Source: Auriscalpium vulgare (taxonomy: Eukaryota; Basidiomycota; Agaricomycetes; Russulales; Auriscalpiaceae). Taken from it: 64,000 nucleotides of DNA. The stretch's first letter is position 1; every line of letters begins with the position of its first letter. The stretch covers positions 248,001 through 312,000 of the forward strand of contig JAHBBC010000018.1 of assembly GCA_019915015.1 (NCBI GenBank). Direction: 5' to 3'. The notes below the pieces were generated by a model that worked only from the letters and a program-made list of their open reading frames with translations, made no database searches and was not told where the DNA came from. Below, piece after piece: positions 11,940 through 24,611 of the stretch. A program made the translations under genes and the position numbers.

Positions 11940-12310
11940 GAGTGTGCAATATGAGGTGGCGAGTCTGGTTTACTTACCGTGGCGAGACTGGATTACTTAC
12001 CCAAGACGTTGTCGACCAGCCGACCGGAAGCTGCACTCATCGCAGGAGAGTTGGCAGTCGCGGGTGCTTGGCGCGACGTGCCACGCTTTGCACAGAGACA
12101 TTTGACCTTCCGGACGGAGGCCGCGTCGATTCAGCACCTATACGATGAGTGAGCGATGCCGTGCGGCGATACTGTAATGATTAAGGTTACTTACCAAGGC
12201 GTTTGTTGCAAAAATGACCAGCCAACCCGAAGCTGCATCCATTGCATGGAAATTGGCAGATATCGGATAGTTGACGCGACGTGCCACGCGTTGCACAAAG
12301 ACGTTTGAGG
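11940..12310 (-). repeat. Tandem duplication of the phosphotransferase 3' exon
   Basis: Two copies of a roughly 190-bp block share the stretch with GACGTGCCACGC.TTGCACA.AGAC, the end of exon 2 and the donor GTAAGTAA. The next stretch, CTCAC.CATCG.ATAGG with CACGCGGCCTCC, is also repeated just below 11940. Copies differ by scattered substitutions, so the event is not recent. Confidence 0.65.
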
Positions 12311-13063
12311 AAATCATCAACGCGTAGGACACGAAGGAGGACGGCAGGAAGCAGGTGCGGCCAAAGTCGATGGCCCAGAGTGTTCCCTCGCGATCGATAA
12401 TGAAATTGGAATCGCTGAGGTCGGATGGACAAAGGACCAGACCGTCCGCAGTCTCGGCTTGGAAATCAACGCAAAGACCATTGCCTATACGGCGCAGCAC
12501 CTTGTGTTCCACCAGTGTCAATGCAAGGTACCAAACGCGAGCGGAAAGCGTACCTCGTTCAACTGTGCCTCGAGATGCCCGACCGTGGGGTACTCGAGCG
12601 ATGACATGCCCTCGAGAAAGAGACCGTGGCCGATGACGCCGCCGCCGACAGGGCCAGGGGCGGTCCCCGCGGGCATTTTGATCTCGATGAGCTGCCGAAC
12701 GGCGGCTGCAACGGCTTCAACGTCGTCCTTGCTGTGGCGTCCTTTAGGCGACTTGCGTTGGGAAAAGGTCGTCCCTTGTACGAAGTCCATGACGAGATAG
12801 CTGCATTGCCTGCGCGAGAAGCCAAGGTAAACCTCGGGGACGCGGACGACGCTCGCAGGGTTGGTGTTCACGAGCTTTGCAACGTGAGCCTGCGTACGGC
12901 CTTCATCTCGGAGGGAGCTATACCCGTATTTGACCCAATATCGAGGCTTGCCTGCGACACGGATGCAGACGCTGTTTCCAGCTTCAGCGCACAAAAGGGC
13001 GATGCTGTCGCGGGTCGGGAAGTCTGCTGGGACGTTCGCGGAGTACCAGACCGTGTCTGCCAT
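11997..13063 (-). CDS. APH-like phosphotransferase (aminoglycoside/choline kinase fold)
   Basis: Three exons (13063-12554, 12500-12195, 12137-11997) with introns of 53 and 57 nt give about 318 residues. The N-terminal lobe has a kinase-like Lys/Glu pattern (RYWVKYGYSSLRDEG, then CSYLVMDFVQGTTF, like the hinge of APH kinases). The catalytic region reads VLCPSDLSDSNFIID followed by LWAIDFGRTCFLP. This matches the APH loop (HxD...N) and the DFG-like metal site, except that the expected His is Pro-Ser before the Asp. The acceptor substrate is unknown. Fungal genomes hold many such genes, often of unknown role. The terminal exon is a duplicate of the preceding exon's end (see repeat), so the natural stop may differ. 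Confidence 0.65.
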
Positions 13064-13384
13064 AGCTAGAATGCATGTAAGTCGAGGCACAGGAGTGATG
13101 GGACTGGAAGGTGGCCTCACTTCAAAGTGCAGACAGAGTAGGACACGAATGTGCGGAACAAGAAATGATGCCTGGCCCCTAGGGCGCGTTTCGAGTTCCG
13201 AGTTCCTTCATATATCAATCCCAAGCTCGTACCGTTTGTCAGCGTTCGACGCGCCTTGCTACCGTCAACCACTTTCGCGGCTAGGGTGCGCACACCGGAC
13301 GGTTTGTATCATGCTGATCTTCCAAGCAAAATGCCTATGTTTCTGTTGTAAGCTCCTTTGGGCGGGCTTGCGTGTCTTCCCCTG

Positions 13385-13600
13385 TTCGGAGTCCATGACG
13401 ATATTGCTTGCACAGGTAAACCTCGGGGACACGGACGACGCTCGCAGGGTTGACGTTTACGATCCTTGCTACGTGAGCCTGCGTACACCCGTCGCCTCGG
13501 AGGGGGATAACCCATTATTTGACCCAGTATCGCTGAGGCTTGCCTGCGACATGGATGCAGACGCCGTTTCGGTTGAAACCAGCTTCAGCGCAGGCTAGAA
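13385..13600 (-). pseudogene. Partial second copy of the phosphotransferase gene
   Basis: About 200 bp match 12785-13020 closely in order and sequence (for example GTAAACCTCGGGGAC.CGGACGACGCTCGCAGGGTTG), with substitutions and small indels. The copy covers only the N-terminal kinase region and is not open. It is a broken paralog or a segmental copy. Confidence 0.6.
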
Positions 13601-15299
13601 CTATGGTCGCAAGAGAGTTGCCCGTGACGCGAGTCGTACACTGGCATACTAGGCTCCCTTGATGCTGGCAACTCCCCGATCCCACCTCTACAGCCTTGCT
13701 CAGCCACTACTGCTGTTGGTTTCCATGCGCTGCGTATACGGGCCCAATGCGACATGAATTGCCAGAACTTTGCCCTGGCCTGGATATCGTAGCCTAGATG
13801 GAAGGTCATGACGGTATGTGTGAATCCGAGTCACCTGGGCGGCCGCTTCCTCACCAAGGCCCTTGTCTAGCATGTCTTCTGTGCCAATGCAATACCAGCG
13901 GCGAAGAAGTCGGATTGGAGTGTCTTGACATTTAAGTACACAGACCTGAGACACATCTTTCTGCGAAACGTTCCACGTCTGCGGATTGGTACCGATGATC
14001 TCCCTCGCGGCCACGAGCGCCCACGCCACGGCTTCATCTCATGGCAGTCATCCTAAACATTCGGGCTTCATGGCCACCTCCCTAGAAAGTCCTACAGAAG
14101 GTTGGGTACACTATCTACCCAACGCGCTCTATCGCAACCTTCTCTTGCGAGTCCTCAGCGTTTGGCCTCGTGCGTCCCCAGCGCCATTCATCTTGATTCT
14201 CCGCAGAACTTGCCTCATAATCTCCCGCCTCGTTGCGTGCTTCTCGCCTTCTGCGCAAAACCTAGCAATCATCACCTCCTGCCCCTCGGGACACGCTTGC
14301 CTTTCGGAGCACCCAGCTATATCTTTTCGACCCCGCACGACAGCCCAGGCGCCAGATGTCGTTACGCTGTGCTTTTGCTTCTCGTTCTCTTGCGCTTGGG
14401 TGCTCAGCCACAGGTACGCCTAGCACCAGCACACGCATGGCCCCGTGCCCTCGCTGGGCCTCGCGCGCGCGCTCGCAACCCCCTCGCGTCCGATACGCGG
14501 TGCGTGGCCGAGATACGAATCGCGCAGGAGAGTCTGGAAAGTTCGGCGAGCCCTCCCATGGATCTGACATTCCCATAAGCTGCCCCTGTGCGCTCGATCC
14601 CCCGCCGCGAATGAAGGAAGCGTTGGAGCCCGATGCGAGAGTTGCGGATTGCCTTTGCGCCGGGACGTTGCGCGATGGGATCGGCGACGGCCGCGAGGCG
14701 CCTGCTCCGCGAGCGTGGCGAAGCGAGCTGAACGACGGCGACTCGTGCTGCTGTCTCATCTCAGAGGCGTGCTCTACTCGCGCTGCAGCACAAAGGCAGA
14801 GGTCAGGGCTATCCCGCCTGTAAACACGCCATCCGGAAGAACGTCCCAATCACTCTTCACCTTCGTCCTCGCCACCGGCCACCGGCAGCTGCCTCATGCA
14901 CGAATCATGTATCACCAAGCGCAAAAATAACCCGGTGGCGGACCGTCGTCTGATGTTGAACGCACCACGCACCATCGATTTGTTCTCGTGGTCGCCGGAT
15001 CCCTACGGAGCATACCTTCAAGAAAGTGGGTGCAATGCGCGTTGATGGCTCTGCGATTGTGATCTTCGTGGGTTACGCCTGCGTGCTCCACGGGGCCCGG
15101 CAGGAGCCTGCCTCATGTCCTCTTGTACGCGCGCCAGGCTAGTTTCTTGTGGCCGTAAGCCCAAGGGTCCAGTCGCGTGTTCACTCGGAGCCTGTAATTC
15201 TGGCACGGGTATCCGTTCCCGCGCGCCCATCGCCGAGATGAGCACACACCATCCAGGTGAAGGGGGAATAGCGAATTACTTGATCCTTGGACTATAGGT
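13601..15299. other. Region without a recognised gene
   Basis: Overlapping frames of 90-195 codons exist on both strands (14102-14930) but are mutually antisense, Arg/Pro/Ser-rich and lack splice logic. A short minus stretch near 13930-14020 (AWALVAAREIIGTNPQTW) before a possible donor could be an exon of an unknown gene. Confidence 0.35.
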
Positions 15300-15554
15300 T
15301 TAGAACAACATACATGATGACCTGGGCGTAGGAGACGGATTCCTACGTCCAGCTAGGCTACAATTGCGGGACCGGCGCGCGATGAAGAAAAGGAAGAGCA
15401 CAGCGATGAAAGCGACAGCGAGGAAGGGGAGGGGCAAGGGTGCAATGTAAAAGTACAACGTCTCCGCAAACGTTGCAAGTGAAGAGACGGCGCGATGATC
15501 CCGCAACAGGCCGGTGCGACCGGCGACGAATACAGTACGTAGGTAAGTGGGCAC
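15300..15554 (-). CDS. Possible small single-pass membrane protein
   Basis: An 84-codon frame has one strongly hydrophobic segment near residues 33-60 (LPLPFLAVAFIAVLFLFFIA) followed by Arg and Ser/Pro-rich residues, the layout of a small type II or tail-region membrane protein. No relative is recognised and no promoter is obvious, so it may be chance. Confidence 0.2.
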   Translation of the reverse strand: MPTYLRTVFVAGRTGLLRDHRAVSSLATFAETLYFYIAPLPLPFLAVAFIAVLFLFFIARRSRNCSLAGRRNPSPTPRSSCMLF

Positions 15555-15811
15555 AGCGAGCAGTGAGGTGTGGAAGCGATGTAGTGATGTGATGTGTGGG
15601 TATTGATAATGCGTGAGTTATAAGGGATAGTGGTCATGGCAGGCATCAGAAAGAGCGTTGCAGGGCATAAGGGTGAGGGGGAGGGACATAGCGCGTAAAG
15701 AGACGGCGACGACAGGCCAGCGCTACCAGGAGGGTCAACGCCACCATCGGTTATAGAAAGCGCAGATCGCGCTCACCGTACGCCGCTCGTCATCTAGCGG
15801 CGGCCGGCACC

Positions 15812-16891
15812 TCAGAAATACGCATGCGCGAGCTTCAGTGCCCAATACCCGTCCGGGTGCTTCTCGTCCGGCGGCACCCAGTCGAGCCCGACAAACACCG
15901 TCTTCGTCTGGAGCAGGTCGACGCGGCGCAGGCCCTTCGGGCACGGCTCGTACCCGGGCGTGCGCCGTACGCGGGCGTTGAGCGCCTCCTCGCACTCGCG
16001 CAGGCGCGCGCGGTGCGTTTCACGGTCGTTGCGTGTCAGGACGACGTCGAACGTCTCCTGGATCCTCTGGAACACGTCGACGCAGCGCACGCCGCCCGGG
16101 CACTCGATGTGCACGGGCCAGAGCGGGAGGTCCGCGCAGTGGATCACCATACGCGTCAGCTGTGGGACCGACGCGGGCTTGTTGCGCTCGAGCGTTGAGA
16201 GCGGCCGCGGGCCGGCGGTGGCGCGCGCGTTCGCGGGGCCAAGGCGGATGTCCTCGACGTTCTGTGTGAGGTCGAAGTGGAGCCGGCCCTTGGAGAAGCG
16301 CGCGTTGTATGGCAGCAGCTTCCAGTGTAGCGTGGCTGGCGGGGTGATCGAACCTGTACGTGTCGTGAGCAGAGAGGCGCCTCATTAATTCGGCGATCGT
16401 ACCAGTTGTATGTGCGCGGGGTCTCGGCGCGTCGCCGTTGAATGAGGAGAACCTCGCCGGCTTCTGGATCTCTGGAGAGGACGCATATCCGTCCTGGGGG
16501 ATGAGGGTCGTCCTCACTATCACCGGAGTAGTTGCTGCGGGGTGATAAATTGCGTCAGTACAGAGGGGATGCGCTTGCAGCCGCAGCACTCACAGGGCTT
16601 GAGGATGCCTTTCGTCGGTACGGCATTTGACGAGGTGCGTGTTCGCCGCCGCACCGTAGGCACTTCAGGGGACGTGGAGTAGCCCGAGTCTTGGCTCGAA
16701 GAGGGAGTCCGGCTGTGCGGGACCTTTACGGGTTTGGGAGTCGTCATCGTCGTGGGCGCGGCCCTTGGGGACATTAATCCGATAGCAGGTGTCGGTGGCG
16801 GGGCGGGGCTGCCTATCTCCGGCAAGGGTCGGGTATTCAAGCGCGGGGCTGTGGGTGTCGACGTGAACGATTCCCGCATTCTCTTGAACAT
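15812..16891 (-). CDS. DUF6699-type fungal protein
   Basis: Three exons (16891-16594, 16534-16403, 16353-15812) joined across introns of 59 and 49 nt give about 323 residues in consistent phase. The first half is Pro/Ser/Thr-rich and probably disordered. The second half begins TPPATLHWKLLPYNARF and continues with LPLWPVHIE, a GVRCVDVFQRIQ segment and a Trp-containing C-terminus. This is the arrangement of DUF6699 proteins, which are numerous in Agaricomycetes and have no known function. The ATG at 16891 was chosen because the longer frame upstream starts at a TTG. The family assignment is from recalled motif order and not from a search. Confidence 0.75.
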
Positions 16892-18132
16892 GACGCGGTC
16901 GTAATGGCGGGCGATAAGCGATCGGCGCGGAGGGGGGAGAACCTTGCGGGGCAGGTGCAAAACTTGAGCGAGGAGCGCGGTGTATATGTGAGGCTGGCGT
17001 ACCTGAGAGCCCGGCTTAGAAGACAGATGAAGGGATGTCTTCAGATGGGCGGGGCCCCTGCATGAACGCAGGACCAGCTATAAGGGATCGCGGACGATGG
17101 CCAGGAGCAAGGGGCGTGGGGGGCCAAAGAGCGAGGACGTGCCGCAACATATAGCCACCTCGAGCTCTCCACGAGGCGCCGGCCAGGGCGCAAACCGCTT
17201 TCCCATACAGTTTCCGGGCCGCCAATCTCATCCTCTTCTTCCCCGACTGTCACTTGATTATTCCGCCGCCTGCGACTGCGCCATCGCTGCGCGCCACGGG
17301 CACTGCTGGCCAGTGATCATAGGATCGCACCGAGGCATCAGGAAATCTGCCCAACAGAGTCCTGCCGTAGCGCCGCAGCATGTCGCCCTCGATCGTTGAG
17401 AGTGGTCGGGCACGAGGCAAATCGGAATCTTCCAACTGAGCTGTCGCCGCACTCTGTGGGCGCCTCGTCCCCTCCGTATGTATTGCAATCTAGACCATGG
17501 GAGCAAACGACACACAGCCGCGGCTCAGGCGCCTCGTCGATGCTGATTTCATGACTGCTGTGCGCTCTTGCGGGGTGCTGTGAGTTGTGGGGTATCCGCT
17601 GCGGGCGCGGCTATCGGCGTGTCAGTCAGTCAGTCAATCAGTTTGCCACGCATATCTGTAAGACACAATCAGAAAACTGGATGACGTGGCCGCAGGCGGA
17701 ACCTCATGGAACAGCAGTTAAGCAGCGGCCCAGCGGACGCACAGCCTGCGGGAGAAGACGATGAATTACGAAAGGCTGATGTGGTTCAACGGTGGCCCAT
17801 GCCCTAGGACACGGCCCCTCCGAGTCGGTATGCGCGCACACACAGAGGATTTTGTTCCTTGATTGGGGGCTATTCTGGGCCCGCCGAGTAGAGCAGCTGG
17901 TAGGGCGGCACCGGTGTGGGCTAGCCTCGTCGTCGGGGGAACCCAAATGTTGCCGCTGCGGGCGTGGAACGTGGGGTTGATATATTCTCACGCCTGTACA
18001 CAGGCGTAGTGGCCGAAAAGGGATATGTCTGCCTTATGTAACGAACGAAGCCTTCGGCAACTGCCGACCCGAAAGTTTCGTGAAGGGGCGGGCTGCTCGT
18101 TGTCGTCTGCAACGGCGAGCGCGCTGCCCACC
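16892..18132. other. Intergenic, no gene seen
   Basis: Divergent promoter space between the DUF6699 gene and NOP56. It contains a short run of GTCA repeats near 17620 and nothing that reads as a gene. Confidence 0.5.
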
Positions 18133-20020
18133 ATGGCGACCCACATTCTCTTCGAATCCGCCTCTGGATATGCCATCTTCGAGGTCAAGCTCAAGGAGGA
18201 GGTCGCTGCGATGACGCCAGCGGTGCAGGCGTCCATCCAGGACCTCGCGAAGTTTGGGAAAATGGTGAACTTGATCAGCTTCAAGCCGTTCAAGAGCGCG
18301 GCGGAAGCCTTGGAGAATGCCAACGATGTATCGGAAGGTGTGCACCGTCTGTTCTAGCTTTTCATTCGAATACAAAGCATGGACGTGCAGGAACCATTAG
18401 CGAGGACCTCAAGTCGCTCCTCGAGCTTAACCTCTCCAAGGCGTCGAAAGCCTCCAGCATTGTGCTCGGCGTGTCAGAGCCCATCCTCGGCAGCTCCATC
18501 AGGTCCACCGTCGGCATCAAATGCGACACCTCAGCCTCGACCGCGGACCTCATACGCGGCATCCGCACGCACGCGACCAAGCTGCTCACAGGGCTGCAGT
18601 CCGACGACCTCACCAAGGCGCAGCTCGGCCTCGGCCACTCGTACTCGCGCTCCAAGCTCAAGTTCAACGTGAACCGCGTCGACAACATGATCATCCAGGC
18701 GATTGCCCTGCTCGACCAGCTCGACAAGGACGTGAACCTCTTCGCCATGCGCATCCGCGAGTGGTACGGGTACCACTTCCCGGAGCTCGTGCGCATCGTG
18801 CCGGACAACTACCAGTACGCCCGCGCCGCGCAGCTCATCGGGCCCAAGGAGACGCTCGCGGAGGACAAGCTGCCCGCGCTCGCCGCGCTGCTCGACGACG
18901 ACACGACCCGCGCGCAGAACGTCCTCGACGCCGCCGGCGGGTCCATGGGCGCGGAGCTCTCCGACATCGACATGCTCAACATCTCCGCGTTCGCCGCCCG
19001 CGTCGTGTCCATCGCCGAGTACCGCAAGTCGCTCGCCGCGTACCTCACCGAGAAGATGAACCTCGTCGCGCCCAGCCTCACCGCGCTGCTCGGCGAGCGC
19101 ATCGGCGCGCGCCTCATCAGCCACGCGGGCAGCCTGACGAATCTCAGCAAGTACCCCGCGAGCACGGTGCAGATCCTCGGCGCAGAAAAGGCCCTCTTCC
19201 GCGCGCTCAAGACAAAGGGCAACACGCCCAAGGTGCGTGGGCTGTATTTCCGCTGCGCGTGTTCGCTTTGCTGATTGGAATCAAATCATATGCTTTCACC
19301 GTGTGCAGTACGGCTTGATCTACCACTCGTCGTTCATTTCCCGCGCAGGACCGAAACACAAGGGCCGCATCTCCCGCTTCCTCGCGAACAAATGCTCGAT
19401 TGCCTCGCGGATAGACTGCTTCTCAGGTATCACTTTCCCCTCTCCCCTGCCCGCACGACGCCGTGTATCTAACGCCGTATCTCCCCTCTACGCAGACGTG
19501 CCGACGCCCAAGTTCGGCGAGGCTCTCCGCCAGCAGGTCGAGGAGCGCCTCGATTTCTTCGAGACAGGCACCGCGCCGAAGAAGAACGCCGATGCGATCC
19601 GCAAGGTGCTCGATGAGCTCGCGCTCGACCTCGAAGCCGACGACGACGACGCGGACGTGGCCGACGCGGACGGCGAGCCTGCGCTCCCGCTCATCGAGGC
19701 CGAGCCGGTGAAGTCGAAGAAAGACAAAAAGGAGAAAAAGGACAAGAAGCGGAAGCGGGACGACGATGAGATGGATGTCTACGAGGACGAGGAGCCGGTG
19801 AAGAAGGTGAAGCTCTCGAAGGAGGAGAAGAAGGCGCTCAAGAAGGAGAAAAAGAAGGAGCACAAGGAGAAGGAGAAGGAGGCAGCTGCCAATGTGAGTC
19901 TGCGCGTTGCTATACCCTTCGTGCGTTCTCACTCTATTCCTCTAGGGCGACTCGCCGAAAAAGGAGAAGAAGGACAAAAAAGAGAATAAAGAAAAGAAGG
20001 AGAAGAAGAGTAAGGCATGA
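18133..20020 (+). CDS. NOP56: Nop56, core protein of box C/D snoRNPs
   Basis: Five exons (18133-18337, 18391-19232, 19309-19426, 19496-19893, 19946-20020) keep phase and encode about 545 residues. The start [18 protein letters not shown] is the NOP5-type N-terminal domain. A NOSIC/Nop region follows ([11 protein letters not shown], then [12 protein letters not shown], then [10 protein letters not shown] and [21 protein letters not shown], the Nop56 and not Nop58 form). The tail is a long Lys/Glu/Asp-rich KKE/D region, as in yeast Nop56 (Sik1). It acts in the nucleolus with Nop58, fibrillarin and Snu13 in 2'-O-methylation of rRNA. Introns of animal NOP56 host snoRNAs; I looked for C and D boxes in these short introns and saw none. 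Confidence 0.95.
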
Positions 20021-20509
20021 GGCGCTCTTTTACCTCTTTCATGTCACATCTCCCCGCCGCCCCATCGCCCCGCACCTCCTCTCCACCATCCCCGCACGCC
20101 TATATCATTATATTGCCCATGTAATCTCCCCGCTCTCATGTGCTATGCTGTCGATCTATCGTCCCTTTCTTGCTGTCCCTTCGCGTGTACTTGACGAGTC
20201 ATCCGACTGCGTGCGTGTGCCCAAAGGTGTTATTACAGATCGACGCGCGCATACATGCTGCTTAAATTATACAAGCGCGAGGCGCGGGTTGGGCTAAGGG
20301 TAGGTTTACAGGGTATGTGGACATGCTGAATGCTGCTAACGGGGTTATACGGTATGTGCAAAAGGAATCACGAAAAACATTGAACGCAAAACAGGATGAC
20401 GTGGTGAGAAGAAAAGGTCGTAACTGTAGCCGTCGTGGTGCAGGGTCATAACAAACAACAAAAGAACACACGAAAAACTCATGGCCTACAAGGCGACAGC
20501 CCTCAGCCT
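20021..20509. other. Convergent 3' flanks of NOP56 and KHA1
   Basis: Contains the two 3' untranslated regions. T-rich and CATGTAA-type stretches near 20100-20130 could be polyadenylation signals for NOP56. Nothing else is seen. Confidence 0.4.
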
Positions 20510-23500
20510 TCAATCCATCGCAACATGCGCGGCCTGCATCACGACGAGACCCGCGTTCACGCCCGACAGGATGAACGCAGTCGCGACGTCCCCGACGGTC
20601 TTCTTGACCTCCGAGCCGACGCCGCCGTGCTCGTCGGTGAGCTCCTTCAGCTCTTGGTGGTGGCTCTCCACCGCGAGGCGGCGCGAGCGCCCCATCACGA
20701 CCAGCACGCGGCTGCGCTCCGCCGCTACACCGCGCGCCTGCTGCACGGCGGCGTGCAGTGGCACGGGCGTCGCGAGCTCCTGGAAGTCGATGCGCGCGAG
20801 CGCAGGGGCGAGTGCGGGGTCGCTGCTTGCGTCGCTTGTGGGCGAGGCGTATTTCGCCCAGAGGATGCTGTCGGCGGTTTCAGACTGCAGGCGCGTCTGG
20901 GTGCTCGCGTGGCCGTAAACAGTGTCCGGGAACCCAGTGACCTGTACAAACCGTACGCGTAAGCCCTTGCCAGCTCCCGTAGGATGTGGCGTGGAAGACG
21001 TACCGACGCGATGGTCATCGCGTTCGCCTGCGCGTTCTCATCAGCTTGACGCTCGTCCACCTGCACACCATCCTTCTTCTCGGCCGCGTCGCGCTTCACA
21101 ATGCGCACGACCGTCGCCCTAATGCGCGGGTTCGCGCACAGCTGCACGACGAAGTCCAGCGCGAGGCGGTCGTCCGGGCCGCCGAAGAACGGGAGGTACA
21201 AGTGCTGGCGCGCCCCGGGCACTGCGCGCGCGGCCTGCCCGCGGTCGACGAACAGCGCGACGTCCGTGCCCGCCTGCCCGAACACGCCGCGGATGAAGTG
21301 CGAGTGTATTGCGGAGGCAGAGCGCTCGGCGGGCCCGCTGCGGAAGAGAGAGTCGAACGGGCCCCATTGGCCGCCCGTCGGGGGCTGCACAGGGTCGCTC
21401 ACGGGTGCGGTGGATACCGGGGCGTGCGGCGGCAGCCAGGGTACGAAGACGAGGTGCGAACCGGAGACGCGTGCGTGCTCGCCGACGCTGGAAGCGAGCT
21501 GGTCGTAGGGCACAATGGAGAGCGAGGACGTCATTGGCAGATTGTTGAGCTCGCCGAACATGCGGAAGATACCGAGCAGGGGGTCTGTGTGGATGAGGGA
21601 GTCCGAGACGGAGGACTTCATCACGTCCGACGGCCGGTCCGCGAGCTCGATCAAGCGAAGCGCCCCGACATGCACGTCACCCCCGCCAAGATGGCGGGCA
21701 GGAGCCTCACCACGCGGGGTACCCTTTCCATTCTCGGAGTCATCGAGCGGCGTCTGGATGAGCTGCGTGAGCGCCATCATGCTCGGAAGGTGTTCTATCT
21801 TGTCCAGTACGACCGTGAAGCGGCGCCTCCACACGCCTGACTCGCTCTGCAGACTCTTCCGGGAGCCACTGCCTGACCTTTCGGTGTCAGGGTCTTCGCC
21901 CTTGACGTTGCTAAAAGGCGAGCCTGAAGCGGATACACGGATGCGACGCTCAGGGGGGTAGAGGTAGCTGACAGTCGGGGTCGTCATGAACGTCAGAAGC
22001 AGCGCTTCCAATACGAACATGGAGAAGACGCGCTATGAGATGGTGAACACGATTGCCACGGAATATAGTCATGTATGCGCACCGGTGTCAGAATTCCTGC
22101 GGACAAACCCACATTCAGCACGATCAACTCGATGAGTCTAAGAAACAGGTCAGTAGGCTCATGGGGGGATGGTGGAGGCGGCCCACCCCTTGCAACTCAT
22201 CAAAGAGCCGATGGTACTGGCCTCTCGCCAGCTGAAGCCAGCAAAGCGCGCAGCAAGGGTGCACCCGCCGAACTTCCCGGTGAAGGCCAACGTGCATATA
22301 GCCACCGTATAACCCCAAATAAGACCTGGAGTCGATGTCAGACAACCGTGAGGGTGCGAGCGGGGTGTACCAACCTGTATCCAACAGCCCGAGATTCGTG
22401 GAAAGTCCAGAAATTGTGAAATACTAGATAGGTTTGAGCGAGACGACGAGAACGCGGGATATATGCGCTTACAAGAGGCAGGAAGATGATGGACACCATG
22501 TCCTCTAGTTTCTCTGTGAGCGCAATGGCGAGACCGCCCTCGCGCGGCACCACCAGCCCAGCAAGAAATGCGCCTGTATACAGAATCAGTGTCGATCCAC
22601 TATTCACACCCAATAACATACACTCACCGAAGATCGCGTGCACGCCGATAACGTCGGTGAAGAAGGCCGAGCCGAAAAGAACCAGAATGGTCATGGTCAT
22701 GAAGAAGATCGTTGGCCCATTTTCTATTGAACCTGTCTGATGCGCAAGCCAACGGAAGGCGATACGAATGGGGAACAGCAAGAACAGTGTCCAGCCGATG
22801 CAGACCAGCAGGATGTAAACCGCAGTGACACCACTCCCGGCGTTTACGAGCGCAACAGACAGCGCCAGGAGGACCCAGCCAATGATATCGTTACCGACTC
22901 CCGCGGAGAGCACTACGATGCCCACTGTCGTATCCAGAAGCTTCAGCTCAGTCAAGATACGGCATAGTACCGGGAACGCCGTGATGGAGTACGCGACGCC
23001 AGTGAAGAGCATGAAGTGCGCATACTTGACGGCACTCGCGTCGATGAACTGGTTGTACAGCGGGACGGCCAGAGCGGCCCCGAGTCCGAAGGGAATTGCA
23101 ATACCTGCGCAGGCGACGGTCGCAGACAGCCGGGCATTACGCTTGATGACTTCGGTGTCGATCTCGAGGCCCACAAGGAAGAGAAAAAGACACAGGCCGA
23201 TATTAGCGACGAGGGAGAGGTATGGTTTCGATGGTTCTGGGAATATGTGCTCCGAGAAACCGGGTATGCGGCCGAATGCAGTAGGCCCTGGGTAAGGGTT
23301 GGCTCAGCGGACACAGACTGACGATAAAGGGTGGTGCATACCGAGTAAGATGCCGCCGAGCACTTCAGCGATAACTCTAGGCTGTCGAATCTTGCGCAGG
23401 CCGAGACTAAGAATCTGTGTCGTGATTATGATGATGCCTGTCAAAAGGTCAGAGTCACGCGATGGAAAGTAATTCGAGGCGTATCCGAGTCATCGCTGGC

Positions 23501-23891
23501 CGCTCTCTCATCTTCAACATCAGCGACGCGGCCCTGGCATCAGCGACCGCGCTAGTGAAGTGCGATAGCCTGCAAGGCCACCTGGGAGACGAAACACGAG
23601 GCAAACGCCACGGACGCCCCCAGCTTCTGCCATTCAAACTCTCTATGGTTCGATTCCCTCGCCGCCTATCGCAAGACCTGGACACTCACCAACTTGGATA
23701 ATCCACAACCGCAACGGATCCGCGGGATTGAACTGCGTGGGATCCTTCCCAGTCAACAAACCACCCTGCAAAGGAGATCGTTGGCACTTGAGAACAGCTA
23801 GTCAGATTTGGAGACGCACCTGATCCGGCGCGGCGCGCGACTGGAGGATTGAACGAGAGAGGCTGACAACTTGAGTGGCGAACTCCGGCAT
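20510..23891 (-). CDS. KHA1: KHA1-type K+/H+ antiporter (CPA2 family)
   Basis: Ten exons reconstruct in phase: 23891-23820, 23765-23690, 23437-23342, 23287-22628, 22573-22473, 22423-22375, 22325-22187, 22137-22083, 22032-21004, 20941-20510. They give about 878 residues, the size of yeast Kha1. Residues about 45-430 form the cation/proton exchanger with many membrane segments: SITAFPVLCRILTEL, the ion-binding GNDIIGW, and FLAGLVVPR. The C-terminal 400 residues are a soluble regulatory region. Family members exchange K+ (or Na+) for protons in Golgi or related membranes and support pH and cation tolerance. The second intron (23438-23689) is about 250 nt, long for this genome; the splice sites are good, but a missed small exon is possible. 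Confidence 0.9.
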
Positions 23892-24611
23892 GACTGGTGG
23901 CCACGGAGAGAGACGACGATGGCCCGAGGAGGAGGTGGGGAGGGTGGAGGGCAGAGAAAGGGCAGAGCGCTAACCCGGCGAGATATTACGTATCTCGGGT
24001 ATCGTTTGTGGGGAAATAGAGTTCACTACGGATATATCGGGCCCGGAAAAGCGCAGTTTGCGCCGAGTTCTACACACAAACTCATATCTACAGTTGTCTA
24101 CAGAAGAGGCCATAATCTATCAGGCTTGATGCAATAGCAGTAAGTAACGGTGGTAAAAAGATCGCTTCTGAAAAAATCCGAGCGAGGAGCCCGTCTCAAT
24201 CGGCGTCACCGTTTCGCAAGGCCACATATGTTGGGACTTTCATGCACAGCCTGAGAGGACATATCTACAGAACGACTGTCCTCTGTGGGTATGGTTAGCC
24301 ACGGAGACTAGGGCATATCCCCGCAACTAGGACATATCCCGCATACGACCGTAGGGGTCTGGCCAAGACCCATTGGACGGGGGACTCTGAGCATTGCATT
24401 CTAGTACCCAACGGCGGCCAACTCCAAGTCGATATATCCGCGGGCTCTTAAGCGCCAAGGCGTGCGCAAGAGCTGGAAACTCTCACCTTAGACCCGCAAT
24501 GACGTTCCAAAAGCGAGATTGATGGACAGTCTGGACGCTAGGCTCGTGCATTCTGTCTGCATTTCTCGCTCCCAAGAACAACAAATCGGCCCGCAACCGC
24601 AACCGCAACCA
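23892..24611. other. Intergenic, no gene seen
   Basis: Promoter side of KHA1 and 3' flank of the next gene. Short repeats of GACATATCC-like sequence occur near 24260-24345. No coding frame is supported. Confidence 0.45.

Noticed and set aside
13601..15250. ORFs of 145-195 codons on both strands
   Set aside because: They overlap antisense to each other, have no motifs, and show no splice structure.
18521..19318. 265-codon plus and 197-codon minus frames over NOP56
   Set aside because: Arg/His- or Val/Glu-rich shadows of the GC-rich NOP56 exon 2; the NOP56 frame carries the conserved motifs.
18338..19945. Box C/D snoRNA inside NOP56 introns
   Set aside because: Introns are 52-76 nt; no paired RUGAUGA and CUGA boxes were seen.
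20986..21840. 284-codon plus-strand ORF
   Set aside because: Antisense shadow of KHA1 exon 9; no conserved motif and composition follows the opposite strand's codons.
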